From positions 310,001 through 374,000 of the forward strand of contig CACHUN010000001.1 in assembly GCA_902583075.1 (NCBI GenBank): a stretch of 64,000 nucleotides of DNA, in the 5' to 3' direction. The notes beneath the pieces are model-generated. The model had not been told where the DNA came from. It was given only the letters and a program-made list of their open reading frames with translations, and did no database searches. The position numbers and the translations under genes are program-made. This document shows positions 36,639-46,136 of the stretch, in pieces. Positions within the stretch are counted from its first letter, which is position 1; the number at the start of each line of letters is the position of its first letter. The DNA is from an uncultured Pelagibacteraceae bacterium (lineage in GTDB: Bacteria > Pseudomonadota > Alphaproteobacteria > Pelagibacterales > Pelagibacteraceae).

Positions 36639-38033
36639 ATGAAAAAAGTAGCAACTAGATTTGCTCCTTCTCCTACCGGTCCTCTTCACATTGGTGGGGT
36701 AAGAACAGCTCTATTTAATTGGTTATATTCAAAAAACAAATCAGGTAAATTTTATTTAAGGATAGAAGATACTGATAAAGAAAGATCTAATGAAAAGCAT
36801 AAAATTCAAATAATTAACTCTCTAAAATGGATAGGAATTGAACATGATGGTGAAGAATATATCCAATCAAATATGATTAGTGAACACGTAACTATTGCTA
36901 AAAAATTATTAGAAAATGGAAATGCCTATAAATGCTATTGTAATAAAGAGGAAATAGAAGAACAAAAAAAAAGAGCTAAACAAAAAAAAATTCCTTATGT
37001 TTATAATCGAAAATGGCGAGATATTTCTGAAGATCAAGCCCCAAAGGATATAAAACCAGTTATAAGATTTAAAAGTAAAATCGAAGGCACGTCTCTACTA
37101 AAAGACTTAGTTCAAGGGAGTGTGCAGATTGAAAACAATACTATTGAGGATTTTGTTATTTTAAGAAATGATGAAACACCGACATATAATTTATCTGCTT
37201 CAGTTGACGATCATAATATGAAAATAACACATATTATTAGAGGAGATGACCATAAAATTAATACTTTTAAACAAATACAACTATATGAAGCACTAGGATG
37301 GAATATTCCACATTTTGCCCATATACCTCTTATTCATACAATAGACGGAAAAAAACTATCAAAAAGAGACAATGCCTCAACATTAGAAGATTATTCAAAA
37401 ATTGGAATTTTACCTGAGTCACTTAGAAATTACCTTTTAAGACTTGGATGGTCTTTTAAAGATAAGGAAATTTTTAACTTAGATGAAAGTATAAAACTTT
37501 TTAATTTGGAAGGAATAGGTAAATCACCCTCAAAACTTGATATGAGTAGAATTCTTTCTATGAATGAATATTACATAAAAAATAGTGAAGAAAGTATTTT
37601 GTACAAAAAGTTTAAAGAATACTGCGAGATGTATAAAGATAAAATTGAAGAAGAAAAGGAAAATACAATTAAGAGCTCTATGGTATTTTTAAAAAATAAA
37701 GCAAAAACACTTGAGGATATATTTAACAATTCTAAATATATATTAAATGATAATATAATTTTTAATGACAAAGATAAAGAACTGATAAACGATGAAGCAA
37801 AAAAAATAATACATTCATTTAAAATGAAGCTCTCAGAACTAGAAGTTTTTGATAGAGAAAATTTAGAACAAATCGTAAATGGACTTATAAAACTAAATAA
37901 TACGAACTTCAAGGGCGTTGGGCAGCCATTACGAATAATGTTAACTGGATCAAAATTTGGTCCAGGAATATATGATATTATATTGTCTCTTGGAAAAACC
38001 GAGGTAATAAAAAGATTAGAGAATATAGGATAA
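36639..38033 (+). CDS. gltX: Glutamyl-tRNA synthetase
   Basis: A 464-residue class I synthetase attaching glutamate to tRNA-Glu. The HIGH-type motif is in PSPTGPLHIGGVRTALFNW (11-29) and the KMSKS-type motif is KKLSKRDNA, about residues 240-248. The C-terminal anticodon-binding domain is complete. Whether it also charges tRNA-Gln for the GatCAB route cannot be told here. The gene follows lexA by 19 bases. Its last 18 bases overlap the end of the convergent lpxB gene. Confidence 0.95.
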   Translation: MKKVATRFAPSPTGPLHIGGVRTALFNWLYSKNKSGKFYLRIEDTDKERSNEKHKIQIINSLKWIGIEHDGEEYIQSNMISEHVTIAKKLLENGNAYKCYCNKEEIEEQKKRAKQKKIPYVYNRKWRDISEDQAPKDIKPVIRFKSKIEGTSLLKDLVQGSVQIENNTIEDFVILRNDETPTYNLSASVDDHNMKITHIIRGDDHKINTFKQIQLYEALGWNIPHFAHIPLIHTIDGKKLSKRDNASTLEDYSKIGILPESLRNYLLRLGWSFKDKEIFNLDESIKLFNLEGIGKSPSKLDMSRILSMNEYYIKNSEESILYKKFKEYCEMYKDKIEEEKENTIKSSMVFLKNKAKTLEDIFNNSKYILNDNIIFNDKDKELINDEAKKIIHSFKMKLSELEVFDRENLEQIVNGLIKLNNTNFKGVGQPLRIMLTGSKFGPGIYDIILSLGKTEVIKRLENIG

Positions 38034-39146
38034 GATAATGTTTGATGCTTCTTCAGATGAAGAGCTAGGAGAAGTCAAAGTTTCAAGAGTTTTTTTTATT
38101 TCCTCTTTTTGTTTTGCTATAAAATCTGGTTTTTTTAAAAAATAGTAAACACTTTTAAATATTTCATCAGCGTTACATTCTGATTGTATTAACTCTGGAA
38201 TAACTTCTCTATTATTGATAATATTAATCATATTAGCAAATTTTATGTTTAGTAAAAATTTTGCTAAATAAAAATTAATAAAATTCATCTTATAAATAAT
38301 TACTGATGGGATATTCGCTTTACATACTTCCAACGAAACTGTTCCAGATTTTACTACCGCGAAAATTGATTTCTTTAAAACAGCGGTTTTAATTTTATCA
38401 TCATTAATAATTTCTACATTTTGTATATTTTTTTTTGAAATGTAACTTGATATAAGTTCTTTATTTTTATCACTTGTATGAAAAATGAAATTATAATTAG
38501 AATTTTTAATATTCATTTTTTTAATAAAATTAATTAGAATTGGCATATGATGATTAATCTCTGATATTCTGCTACCAGGAAAAATTGATATAATATTTTT
38601 TTTATTTAAAAATTGGTCTATATGGATATTTTCACTAATTTTTTTATCCAACAAAGGATGACCTACAAATGTATTAGTTAGTTGTTCTTTATCAAAATAT
38701 TTTTTTTCAAACTTAAAAAGTAATAAAATATGGTCTATATATTCCTTCATTTTCTTAACTCTACCCTCTCTCCATGCCCAAACTTTAGGTGCAATGAAAT
38801 GAATTGTTTTAATTTTTGAATCTTTTTCTTTTACTGCTTTTGCTACTCTAAGGGTAAAATCTGGACTATCTACACTAAATAAAATATCTGGTTTAAATTT
38901 TAAAACTTCATTCACAGTATCTTTTATTTTACGTTTTATTTTGAAAAAATTTAAAAAAATATCTGTAAAAGCTATATAAGTTATCTCTTTTTGGTCATAG
39001 ATTGTTTTTATTCCTAATTTTTGTAAGTTTGTTCCACCAACACTTAAAAATTTTAAATCATCTCTTTTTTTTTTTAATTGTGATATAACTTCTGATGCTA
39101 GTTTATCGCCTGAGGGTTCACCTGTGAGAACAAAAATTTTTTTCAT
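38016..39146 (-). CDS. lpxB: Lipid-A-disaccharide synthase
   Basis: A 376-residue GT19 glycosyltransferase joining UDP-2,3-diacylglucosamine and lipid X to lipid A disaccharide at the inner membrane. The N-terminal motif LTGEPSGDKLASEVI, VDSPDFTLRVAK and IHFIAPKVWAWREGR are characteristic, and FPGSRISEI occurs later. It is the last gene of the rpsB-to-lpxB run and overlaps lpxI by four bases. Its 3' end overlaps gltX. In many relatives gltA stands here next to gltX; it is absent. Confidence 0.95.
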   Translation of the reverse strand: MKKIFVLTGEPSGDKLASEVISQLKKKRDDLKFLSVGGTNLQKLGIKTIYDQKEITYIAFTDIFLNFFKIKRKIKDTVNEVLKFKPDILFSVDSPDFTLRVAKAVKEKDSKIKTIHFIAPKVWAWREGRVKKMKEYIDHILLLFKFEKKYFDKEQLTNTFVGHPLLDKKISENIHIDQFLNKKNIISIFPGSRISEINHHMPILINFIKKMNIKNSNYNFIFHTSDKNKELISSYISKKNIQNVEIINDDKIKTAVLKKSIFAVVKSGTVSLEVCKANIPSVIIYKMNFINFYLAKFLLNIKFANMINIINNREVIPELIQSECNADEIFKSVYYFLKKPDFIAKQKEEIKKTLETLTSPSSSSEEASNIILSYIL

Positions 39147-39934
39147 ATAGCTGCAAGAAATAGTTTATTGCGATTAGCATATCTAATCGATTCCTCTTTA
39201 TTTAAGATAATGTTTTGATTTGATTTAACTACAATTCCTTTAATTCCCGCTTTATTACAATCTTTAAATGTATTAATGCCAATGGTAGGCAAATCTACTC
39301 TTAAATCCTGTTTTACCTTAGGTAATTTAATCAAAAATCCTTTTTTCATTTTAGATTTAGAAATAGATTTTATCATTGCACTGGTACCTTTTCTCTTTTC
39401 TAGGGAAATTACTTTATTATCTCTTATAATTACTGCTTGTGTATGGTTATATGAATTTAATTTTTTTAAAATTTTAATACCTTTAAATATTTCCTTTTTA
39501 TCTAAATTTGATGGTTTAATTTTAGTATAAATACCTTTTTTAAGTGTTAATTCTGGATTAAAGGTATTTAATTTAATAACATTGATATTATTTTCAGATA
39601 AAATTTTAATTAATACTTTTAATATAGCTGCATCTCCTAATTTAGCAGCTTTAACTATTCTTGGTATATAATATAAACCTATTAGATCTAATTTTAGTTT
39701 AGATATCTTTGGTTTAATTATATTCCCTGCAAAAATAACTTTCCTACATTTTTTAGATTTTATAAGTTTAAGAATTTCACCGAACTTTCCTAAATTGATT
39801 AAATAGCTATTTTCATAACTTTTAAATCTATTATTTTTTGTAAGATCTATAATAAAATATTTTATTTTTTTTTTTTCTATATTTTTAAGTATTTTGATTG
39901 GCAAATCTTTTTCGCCTAAAAAAAGTCCTATCAT
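39143..39934 (-). CDS. lpxI: UDP-2,3-diacylglucosamine pyrophosphatase LpxI
   Basis: A 263-residue LpxI (former DUF1009), which splits UDP-2,3-diacylglucosamine to lipid X in organisms without LpxH. The N-terminal domain begins with IGLFLGEKDLPIKIL. The C-terminal domain has GTSAMIKSISKSK, LPKVKQDLRVDLPTIGINTF and the final KAGIKGIVVKSNQNI, which form the active-site region. It lies between lpxA and lpxB with four-base overlaps on both sides. Its presence means the LpxH-like protein at 2940-3758 need not serve lipid A. Confidence 0.94.
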   Translation of the reverse strand: MIGLFLGEKDLPIKILKNIEKKKIKYFIIDLTKNNRFKSYENSYLINLGKFGEILKLIKSKKCRKVIFAGNIIKPKISKLKLDLIGLYYIPRIVKAAKLGDAAILKVLIKILSENNINVIKLNTFNPELTLKKGIYTKIKPSNLDKKEIFKGIKILKKLNSYNHTQAVIIRDNKVISLEKRKGTSAMIKSISKSKMKKGFLIKLPKVKQDLRVDLPTIGINTFKDCNKAGIKGIVVKSNQNIILNKEESIRYANRNKLFLAAI

Positions 39935-40716
39935 TTAATATTTGGTGGAAGAGAAATTGGTCTTTTTTTATCAGAATTTATGAAATCGAGTATTTTTTTA
40001 ATAAATATATTATTTTTTAAATCTGAGCTTAGACTTTCTATATTATTTCTAAAATTTGAAGTTTTAAATATACTATTATATGCAGATTGTATTTTTTTAA
40101 TATCTTCATTTGAAACTTTTGATCTTCTTAATCCAATAAGATTTAGCCCCAATAAATTATTTCTATTGCCCAAAGATAAACCAAATGGAATTACATCACT
40201 TAAAACTCCTGTCATTCCTCCTATCATAGCAGATTCTCCAATTCTAGAAAATTGATGTATGGCACAACTGCCTCCAACAATTGCATTTTTTTCGATACTG
40301 ACATGACCCCCAACTTGAACATTATTTGCTAGGACAACATTATTTGATATTTTACAATCATGGGCTACGTGACAATAAACCATAAATAAATTATTATCTC
40401 CAATACTAGTAACATTGCCTCCCTGTTCTGTTCCTGGATTGATATTTACATATTCTCTAAATTTATTGTTATGACCTATAACCAACGAATTTTTTTCACC
40501 CTTATATTTTAAATCCTGAGGAGGAGTTCCAATCGAAGAAAACGGATATATTTGATTATTTTTACCTATTTTTGTATTTCCAACTATGTTAACATGCGAA
40601 TATAAAACTGTTCCTGACTCAATTTGTACATCTGGACCAATTACAGAGAATGGACCAATCGTAACATTATTCGAGATTTTTGCTTTAGAATCAATTATGG
40701 CTGTCTTGTGTATCAC
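39931..40716 (-). CDS. lpxA: UDP-N-acetylglucosamine acyltransferase
   Basis: A 261-residue left-handed beta-helix enzyme that starts lipid A synthesis by putting a 3-hydroxyacyl group on UDP-GlcNAc. Repeated hexapeptides run through residues 1-190. The catalytic His is in CHVAHDC (His119), and the conserved GGMTGVLSDVIPFGL block precedes the C-terminal helices. It overlaps lpxI by four bases and is 55 bases from fabZ, the largest gap in this run. Nothing distinct was seen in that gap. Confidence 0.95.
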   Translation of the reverse strand: MIHKTAIIDSKAKISNNVTIGPFSVIGPDVQIESGTVLYSHVNIVGNTKIGKNNQIYPFSSIGTPPQDLKYKGEKNSLVIGHNNKFREYVNINPGTEQGGNVTSIGDNNLFMVYCHVAHDCKISNNVVLANNVQVGGHVSIEKNAIVGGSCAIHQFSRIGESAMIGGMTGVLSDVIPFGLSLGNRNNLLGLNLIGLRRSKVSNEDIKKIQSAYNSIFKTSNFRNNIESLSSDLKNNIFIKKILDFINSDKKRPISLPPNIK

Positions 40717-40771
40717 GGGTAATAAATAACAAATTTAAATTTTATTACTTATCAACTATTACTACTAATTA

Positions 40772-41218
40772 TTACTTTCTATCAACTATTGTTGCCGACC
40801 ATTGCGCATCCGCCATTTTTTTTTTCCCAACAAATGCTGTACCTTTGTATTTCCAGACTCTTCCATGTGATCTAATAGCTTCAATATTTAACTCTAAAAC
40901 ACAATCAGGTATGACTGGATTTCTAAATCTAGCTTTTTCAATAGTCATTAAAAATACTAATTTATTGTCATAGGTAGCCTTATCTAATCCATCAGCGGTC
41001 AGAGCTGCAGCAGCTTGACCGAAGGCTTCTACAATTAGTACACCAGGCATTACAGGTTCGCCAGGAAAATGTCCGTTAACAAAAAAACTTTCTTTTTTGA
41101 CATTAACAATGGCAGTTGCTGAAAAAAGTTTTTTAATATTTTTTAATTCGTCTATAAGAAGCATTGGCTCTCTGTGTGGTAATAATTCTTTAATTTGATC
41201 TTTATTTAAGTCAGTCAT
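40772..41218 (-). CDS. fabZ: 3-hydroxyacyl-ACP dehydratase FabZ
   Basis: A 148-residue hot-dog fold dehydratase of fatty-acid synthesis. The active site His50 and Glu64 are in NGHFPGEPVMPGVLIVEAFGQ-type sequence (48-68). It competes with LpxA and LpxD for 3-hydroxyacyl-ACP, so its place between lpxD and lpxA is meaningful and conserved. It overlaps lpxD by eight bases. Length is normal. Confidence 0.95.
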   Translation of the reverse strand: MTDLNKDQIKELLPHREPMLLIDELKNIKKLFSATAIVNVKKESFFVNGHFPGEPVMPGVLIVEAFGQAAAALTADGLDKATYDNKLVFLMTIEKARFRNPVIPDCVLELNIEAIRSHGRVWKYKGTAFVGKKKMADAQWSATIVDRK

Positions 41219-42191
41219 TTAGTTTATTTTCCTTTAAAAAATTCCTAATATTTTTAGCAGGATAACCCATCACTTTTGTATTTGAAGGAATATTTTTTAT
41301 TACACCACTACCTCCTCCAATTTTTACATTATCACCAATTGATAAGTGTCCAGAAATTCCAGCTTGTCCTCCTATCATTACCCTATTTCCAATTGACGAA
41401 CTACCAGCAAATCCAACTTGTCCGGTTATAATACAGTTTTTTCCAATTTTTACATTATGAGCTATATGTACTTGGTTATCTAAGAATGTTCCATCTCCAA
41501 TAATTGTATTAGAAAGTGAACCTCTATCAATAGTATTATTACAACCAATCTCAACATTATTTCCTATAATTACGGATCCTACATGAGGATATCTTATATT
41601 TATTTTTTTTCCTGGAAAAAAACCAAATCCTTTTTTTCCTAATATAGCACCATCAAGTATATTAGTATTATTTCCTATAATGCTATTTTTAATAATTACA
41701 TTGCTTCCAATATTACAATTATTTCCAATTATTACATTTCTCTCAATTATAGTATTATGACCTAATGAGCAGTTTTTTCCAATTTTAACATTTTTTCCTA
41801 AAAGAACATTTTTACCGAACCTAAGTTTAGGATAAGCCTTTTTATTTATTTCACTAACATCAAAGTCGAAATTGTCATTTAAAGCTTTTGGATAAAAAAG
41901 AGATGTTATCTTTGCAACCGACAATAGTACATTTTGAACCTCAATGATTTTGATATTATTTGGAATTAAATTTGAATATTTTTTACTCGTAATAATTATT
42001 TTAGATTTTGTTTTTTTAACATACTTTAAATATTTTACTGAATGAAAAAATGTGATATCATTTTTTTTTGCAGTCTCTATCTCATTGATATCACTTATTT
42101 CAATATCAATTTTTTCTTTTTTTAAATTAAGCGATAACAGAATATCATTTAATTTAATTTTATTTTTTTTTTTAAAAAAATAATTCTTCAT
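41211..42191 (-). CDS. lpxD: UDP-3-O-acylglucosamine N-acyltransferase
   Basis: A 326-residue LpxD, adding the second 3-hydroxyacyl chain in lipid A synthesis. An N-terminal uridine-binding domain (about 1-115) with NDITFFHSVKYL is followed by a hexapeptide-repeat beta-helix (about 120-310). The catalytic His is His245 in VHIAHNVKIG, and GGQAGISGHL follows. The sequence is rich in Lys, Ile and Asn but motifs are intact. It begins one base after ompH, and fabZ overlaps its end. Confidence 0.94.
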   Translation of the reverse strand: MKNYFFKKKNKIKLNDILLSLNLKKEKIDIEISDINEIETAKKNDITFFHSVKYLKYVKKTKSKIIITSKKYSNLIPNNIKIIEVQNVLLSVAKITSLFYPKALNDNFDFDVSEINKKAYPKLRFGKNVLLGKNVKIGKNCSLGHNTIIERNVIIGNNCNIGSNVIIKNSIIGNNTNILDGAILGKKGFGFFPGKKINIRYPHVGSVIIGNNVEIGCNNTIDRGSLSNTIIGDGTFLDNQVHIAHNVKIGKNCIITGQVGFAGSSSIGNRVMIGGQAGISGHLSIGDNVKIGGGSGVIKNIPSNTKVMGYPAKNIRNFLKENKLND

Positions 42192-42192
42192 G

Positions 42193-42702
42193 TTAAAAAT
42201 TTAATTCTGTTATTTTTTCATTTAGTAATTTTGTTATATTATCTGTTATATCTAGATTTTTTTTACCAACTATAATATTTTTTTTGGGTATTACTATTGA
42301 AATCGAATTTAATTCAACATAATTTGTAATTATTGGATTTAAAACTTTAAGGATTTCTTTTGTTCTTTCTATTTTAATATTATTTAGTTTTTCAAGTGAA
42401 AGTTGTTTATCAGATCTAAATTTTTGCACTTCAGAAGTCAATATAGATAATTTATTTTGAAATTCTTTTTTATCTAAGATATTTTGTTGAGCAATTAATG
42501 ACTTTTCTTTGTTAATAAGATCGCTTTCGATTTTTTTATATTTAACCAAATCATTATTTTGAATTTTTTTAATATAAGAATTTAATGACTTCCCTACCTC
42601 AGAATAATTCAAAATAAAATTTATGTCTATATATGTAATTTCTGCTCTGACATTAAAAGTAAATGATAAAAAAAAAATAAAAAATATTATAACTTTTTTC
42701 AT
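42193..42702 (-). CDS. OmpH/Skp-like periplasmic chaperone
   Basis: A 169-residue exported protein. Residues 1-21 form a signal peptide (MKKVIIFFIFFLSFTFNVRAE), and the mature part starts ITYIDINFILNYSEVGKSL, the OmpH pattern. Long charged helices (about 40-125) make the tentacles of this trimeric chaperone, which holds unfolded outer-membrane proteins before BamA inserts them. The bamA-ompH-lpxD order is classical. It is one base from bamA. Confidence 0.88.
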   Translation of the reverse strand: MKKVIIFFIFFLSFTFNVRAEITYIDINFILNYSEVGKSLNSYIKKIQNNDLVKYKKIESDLINKEKSLIAQQNILDKKEFQNKLSILTSEVQKFRSDKQLSLEKLNNIKIERTKEILKVLNPIITNYVELNSISIVIPKKNIIVGKKNLDITDNITKLLNEKITELNF

Positions 42703-42703
42703 T

Positions 42704-44965
42704 TTAAAATGAGGTTCCTATTCTAAATCTAAAAGATTCTGTTTTATCAGTAGACTCACTTGTTATAGGAACAGAATACGAAAATGATAGAGGACCAATG
42801 ACAGTAAACCAATTGACGGATAAACCTGTTGAGGAACGAATATCACTTGACTCTAAAGAACTGTCATAATCAACTTCTCTCAGCGTTGCTGCATCAAAGA
42901 ATAAACTTAAGTCAATATTATCGTTACCCTGAAAAAAATTTGGTAATGTAGTATTTAAATTAAGTGCTGATCCAAAATTACCTCCTACATACTCATCTCC
43001 ATCTTTTGGTCCAAATTTTCCAGCTTCAAAACCTCTTAGTTTACCACTAGGTATATATACTCTTCTGGAAACCCTTACATCATCATCAATAGAGTTTACT
43101 GATTTAAAAAAAAATTTTCCTGATACAATCAAATTGTCAGTAACAGAATAATATTTAGAATAATTAAAAGTATTTCCAATGGATAAATCATCAGAATATA
43201 ATGGTAAGACCTGTTCAAAAGCAATTTTGTATCCGTCAGTTGGTTGGTAGCTTTGGTCTAGTTTATTAAATGTTAATTTATAAGTAAGTAAATTTTCTAG
43301 ATAATCACCTTCCTGTTTTTTTTTATGAGCTGATGCGGTTGAAGCAGTTTCTAGTTTTTCATAATATGTTGATACATCTAAATTAACAAACAAATCAGAA
43401 AATTGCTCAAATCCTGTTCCAATACCAAAGCCGGTTCTAGAGGTTTTAAATCCACCAGTGCTTAGGAAATCAGAATTTGTACTTTCTAAAACTGTATTTA
43501 AAGATCTATCAGAATTTTTAAAATTTGGGTTAACGACTAAAAATTTACCTTTAAGTTGTGACTCAGATATCATAGCACTTGCAGATAACTTAATGCCCTT
43601 TCCTCCATAATTATTTTCTTTAATTCCGGCTGTAATACTTGCTCCAGATGTGCCAGCTCCTGCACCTGCAAATATTTCTCCTGTCGGACTCTCTTCAACT
43701 GTAATATCAATAATTTTTTTTTGGTTGTCTGTTGAAGATTTTTTAATATTTGATGTAACGTTTTTAAAAATACCTAGAGATTTTATATTGGAAATTGATT
43801 TATCAAATAAAAATTTATTATATGCATCACCCTCATCAACTATAAGAGCATTTCTTACAACTTTTTCCTCTGTTATAAAATTTCCAAAAATATTTATCTG
43901 ATCAACAAAAAACATTTCAAGATCCTCAAATTTAAAATTAATATTTATCTTATTTTGATCTTTAATTAATAATTCATATTGAACGTCAACGAATACAAAT
44001 TCCCTATCTAATGCAATTTTATTTATGTCATCTAAGATTTTACTTAATTCTTTTTTTGAATATCTTTGTCCTTTTAGCTTATCGAGTTTTTTTATAATAT
44101 TTTCAAAGTTATTCTTATCAAAATTATTACTCAATACTAAATTTAAATCCTTAAAAAAAAATTTATCACCTGCATCTATATTAAAATTTAATTCAAAATA
44201 TTTATTATTTATATTTTTTGCATATGATGATTTAACATTTACATTAAAATAACCTTTGTTTTGATAAAATTTCTTTAGTAAATTTTCATCAATTTTAATT
44301 TTCCTTTCATCGAGATACTTGTCGGATGTAATAAATTTCCAAAATTTACCTTCCTCAGATTTGATAACATTTCTAAGTTTAGTATCCTTAAATATTTTAT
44401 CACCTTGAAAATTTATGTTTTTAATAATTGCTCTTTTACCTAGGTCAAAATTATATATAACATCAACAGAATTATTTTTGTTATCAACAATTGCTGTTTC
44501 TAACTCTGCAAAATAAAAACCATTAGATCTAACTATATTTAGTAATTGGTTCTTCTGATCTTCAATTTTAAATATTAAGAAAGGATATTTTTCACTTTTT
44601 TTTGTGATTTCTCCTAAGTTTTTAATCATAGATTTATTTTTTATACCATTGATTAATATTGATTGGATAATTGGATTTTCACTTATCTTTATTTCTAAAG
44701 TCATGTTTGTTTTTACAAACTCAATATCTTTAAAGTAGTCTGTTTTATAAAGATTTTTAAAAGCATTATTTAAATCTTCATCACTTAGATCAATTCCAGA
44801 TTTTAAGCCTGAAAACATCAAAACCGTTTCAACCGAAAGTCTTTGATTTCCAATAATTTTTATTTCATTGAATATTTCTGCTTTAAGATGTGAAAAACTT
44901 ATAAGGAATAATAAATTTAATATTAAATAAATTTTAGCAATTTTTAACATTAATAAATTTTTCAT
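42704..44965 (-). CDS. bamA: Outer-membrane assembly factor BamA
   Basis: A 753-residue Omp85 protein. A signal peptide (about 1-29) is followed by POTRA domains (about 30-420) and a 16-stranded barrel. The IRGFE-type loop signature is seen as KLRGFEAGKFGP, and the last strand ends in Phe (RFRIGTSF), the usual barrel-insertion signal. It folds and inserts beta-barrel proteins, including lipid A-related porins. It overlaps dxr by four bases. RseP, usually between dxr and bamA, is missing. Confidence 0.95.
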   Translation of the reverse strand: MKNLLMLKIAKIYLILNLLFLISFSHLKAEIFNEIKIIGNQRLSVETVLMFSGLKSGIDLSDEDLNNAFKNLYKTDYFKDIEFVKTNMTLEIKISENPIIQSILINGIKNKSMIKNLGEITKKSEKYPFLIFKIEDQKNQLLNIVRSNGFYFAELETAIVDNKNNSVDVIYNFDLGKRAIIKNINFQGDKIFKDTKLRNVIKSEEGKFWKFITSDKYLDERKIKIDENLLKKFYQNKGYFNVNVKSSYAKNINNKYFELNFNIDAGDKFFFKDLNLVLSNNFDKNNFENIIKKLDKLKGQRYSKKELSKILDDINKIALDREFVFVDVQYELLIKDQNKININFKFEDLEMFFVDQINIFGNFITEEKVVRNALIVDEGDAYNKFLFDKSISNIKSLGIFKNVTSNIKKSSTDNQKKIIDITVEESPTGEIFAGAGAGTSGASITAGIKENNYGGKGIKLSASAMISESQLKGKFLVVNPNFKNSDRSLNTVLESTNSDFLSTGGFKTSRTGFGIGTGFEQFSDLFVNLDVSTYYEKLETASTASAHKKKQEGDYLENLLTYKLTFNKLDQSYQPTDGYKIAFEQVLPLYSDDLSIGNTFNYSKYYSVTDNLIVSGKFFFKSVNSIDDDVRVSRRVYIPSGKLRGFEAGKFGPKDGDEYVGGNFGSALNLNTTLPNFFQGNDNIDLSLFFDAATLREVDYDSSLESSDIRSSTGLSVNWFTVIGPLSFSYSVPITSESTDKTESFRFRIGTSF

Positions 44966-46134
44966 ACAATTTTTATATGTTTATTCAAATATTTATTTAC
45001 TGTTTTTATCATATTTTTAATTTGATTTATATTTTTTGGTGAAATGTTGTAATATTTAGTAAAATTTGAATTTTTGATCATCTTTAACAACTTGCTGTGA
45101 ATTGAAAAATAACTAATTTTATTTTCTAAATACATTTTCACTAACATATCATTAATTGAAATTAAAATAATTTCTAAATAAGTATTTTTGTAGTTAAGCT
45201 TTAACAAATTTATCAATGGAAAATTTTTAATATTTGGTTTTATAAAATTTATTCCATTCAACTTGTAATAAGGAAATTCTTTTTTGTTATAAAAAAAGTT
45301 ATCGTTTTTTTCGTATAAAGAGTTCATTATTGGGATTTCCATTGTCGTATCATGTGCCAATAATTTAATTATTCCGGTTTTAAAATGAACTATTGCATGA
45401 ATATAAGACTGTGGATGGATTATAATATCAAATTTATTTATTTTTAGATTAAAAATAGTTTTAGCCTCAATAATTTCAAAAATCTTATTCATCATTGTTG
45501 CGGAGTCAATTGATATTTTTTTGCCCATTTTCCAATTAGGATGTCTTAATGCATGCTTGGGTTTAACATTTTTAATATTAACTAATTTTTTATAAAGAAA
45601 TGGTCCTCCTGAGGCAGTAAGATAAATTTTTTTGATATTATTTTTATTTTCATATTGAAGTAATGACCAAATTGAAAAATGTTCTGAGTCTAAAGGTATA
45701 AAATTTGTATTATTTTTCTTTAATTCTTTATTTAAAAATTTCCAACCACAAATAATAGACTCTTTATTAGCCATGCCTAGATTTTTTGTGTACTTTATTG
45801 ACTGAAGAGTCGGTTCCAATCCATCCAAACCTGATATAGCGCTAATTGTAAAATAAATTTTTTTTTTTGTTTTTTTTAAAGCGTCATCTAGCGTATGGTA
45901 AATCTTTATATTATTTTTTTTAAATAGTTGAATGTATTTGTTGGTAAGACAATCCAAATTATAAATTACAACCATCTTAACATTAAATTCTATTGATTGT
46001 TTATAAATTTTCTTAACACTTGTATTAGTTGTCAAAAGTATAATTTTAAACTTTTTTTTATCTCTTCTAATTATTTTTAGCGTCGTCTCACCAACAGAGC
46101 CTGTGGATCCAAGGATTGCTATTTTTTTATACAT
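44962..46134 (-). CDS. dxr: 1-deoxy-D-xylulose-5-phosphate reductoisomerase
   Basis: A 390-residue Dxr, the NADPH-dependent enzyme making MEP in isoprenoid synthesis. The NADPH-binding motif is GSTGSVGETTLK (9-20), the metal-binding region is PLDSEHFSIW near residue 150, and TASGGPF and HPNWKMGKKISIDSATMMNK follow. It supplies the pathway that ispDF continues, and undecaprenyl diphosphate made by the adjacent uppS. Two bases separate it from cdsA. Confidence 0.95.
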   Translation of the reverse strand: MYKKIAILGSTGSVGETTLKIIRRDKKKFKIILLTTNTSVKKIYKQSIEFNVKMVVIYNLDCLTNKYIQLFKKNNIKIYHTLDDALKKTKKKIYFTISAISGLDGLEPTLQSIKYTKNLGMANKESIICGWKFLNKELKKNNTNFIPLDSEHFSIWSLLQYENKNNIKKIYLTASGGPFLYKKLVNIKNVKPKHALRHPNWKMGKKISIDSATMMNKIFEIIEAKTIFNLKINKFDIIIHPQSYIHAIVHFKTGIIKLLAHDTTMEIPIMNSLYEKNDNFFYNKKEFPYYKLNGINFIKPNIKNFPLINLLKLNYKNTYLEIILISINDMLVKMYLENKISYFSIHSKLLKMIKNSNFTKYYNISPKNINQIKNMIKTVNKYLNKHIKIV

Positions 46135-46136
46135 TA

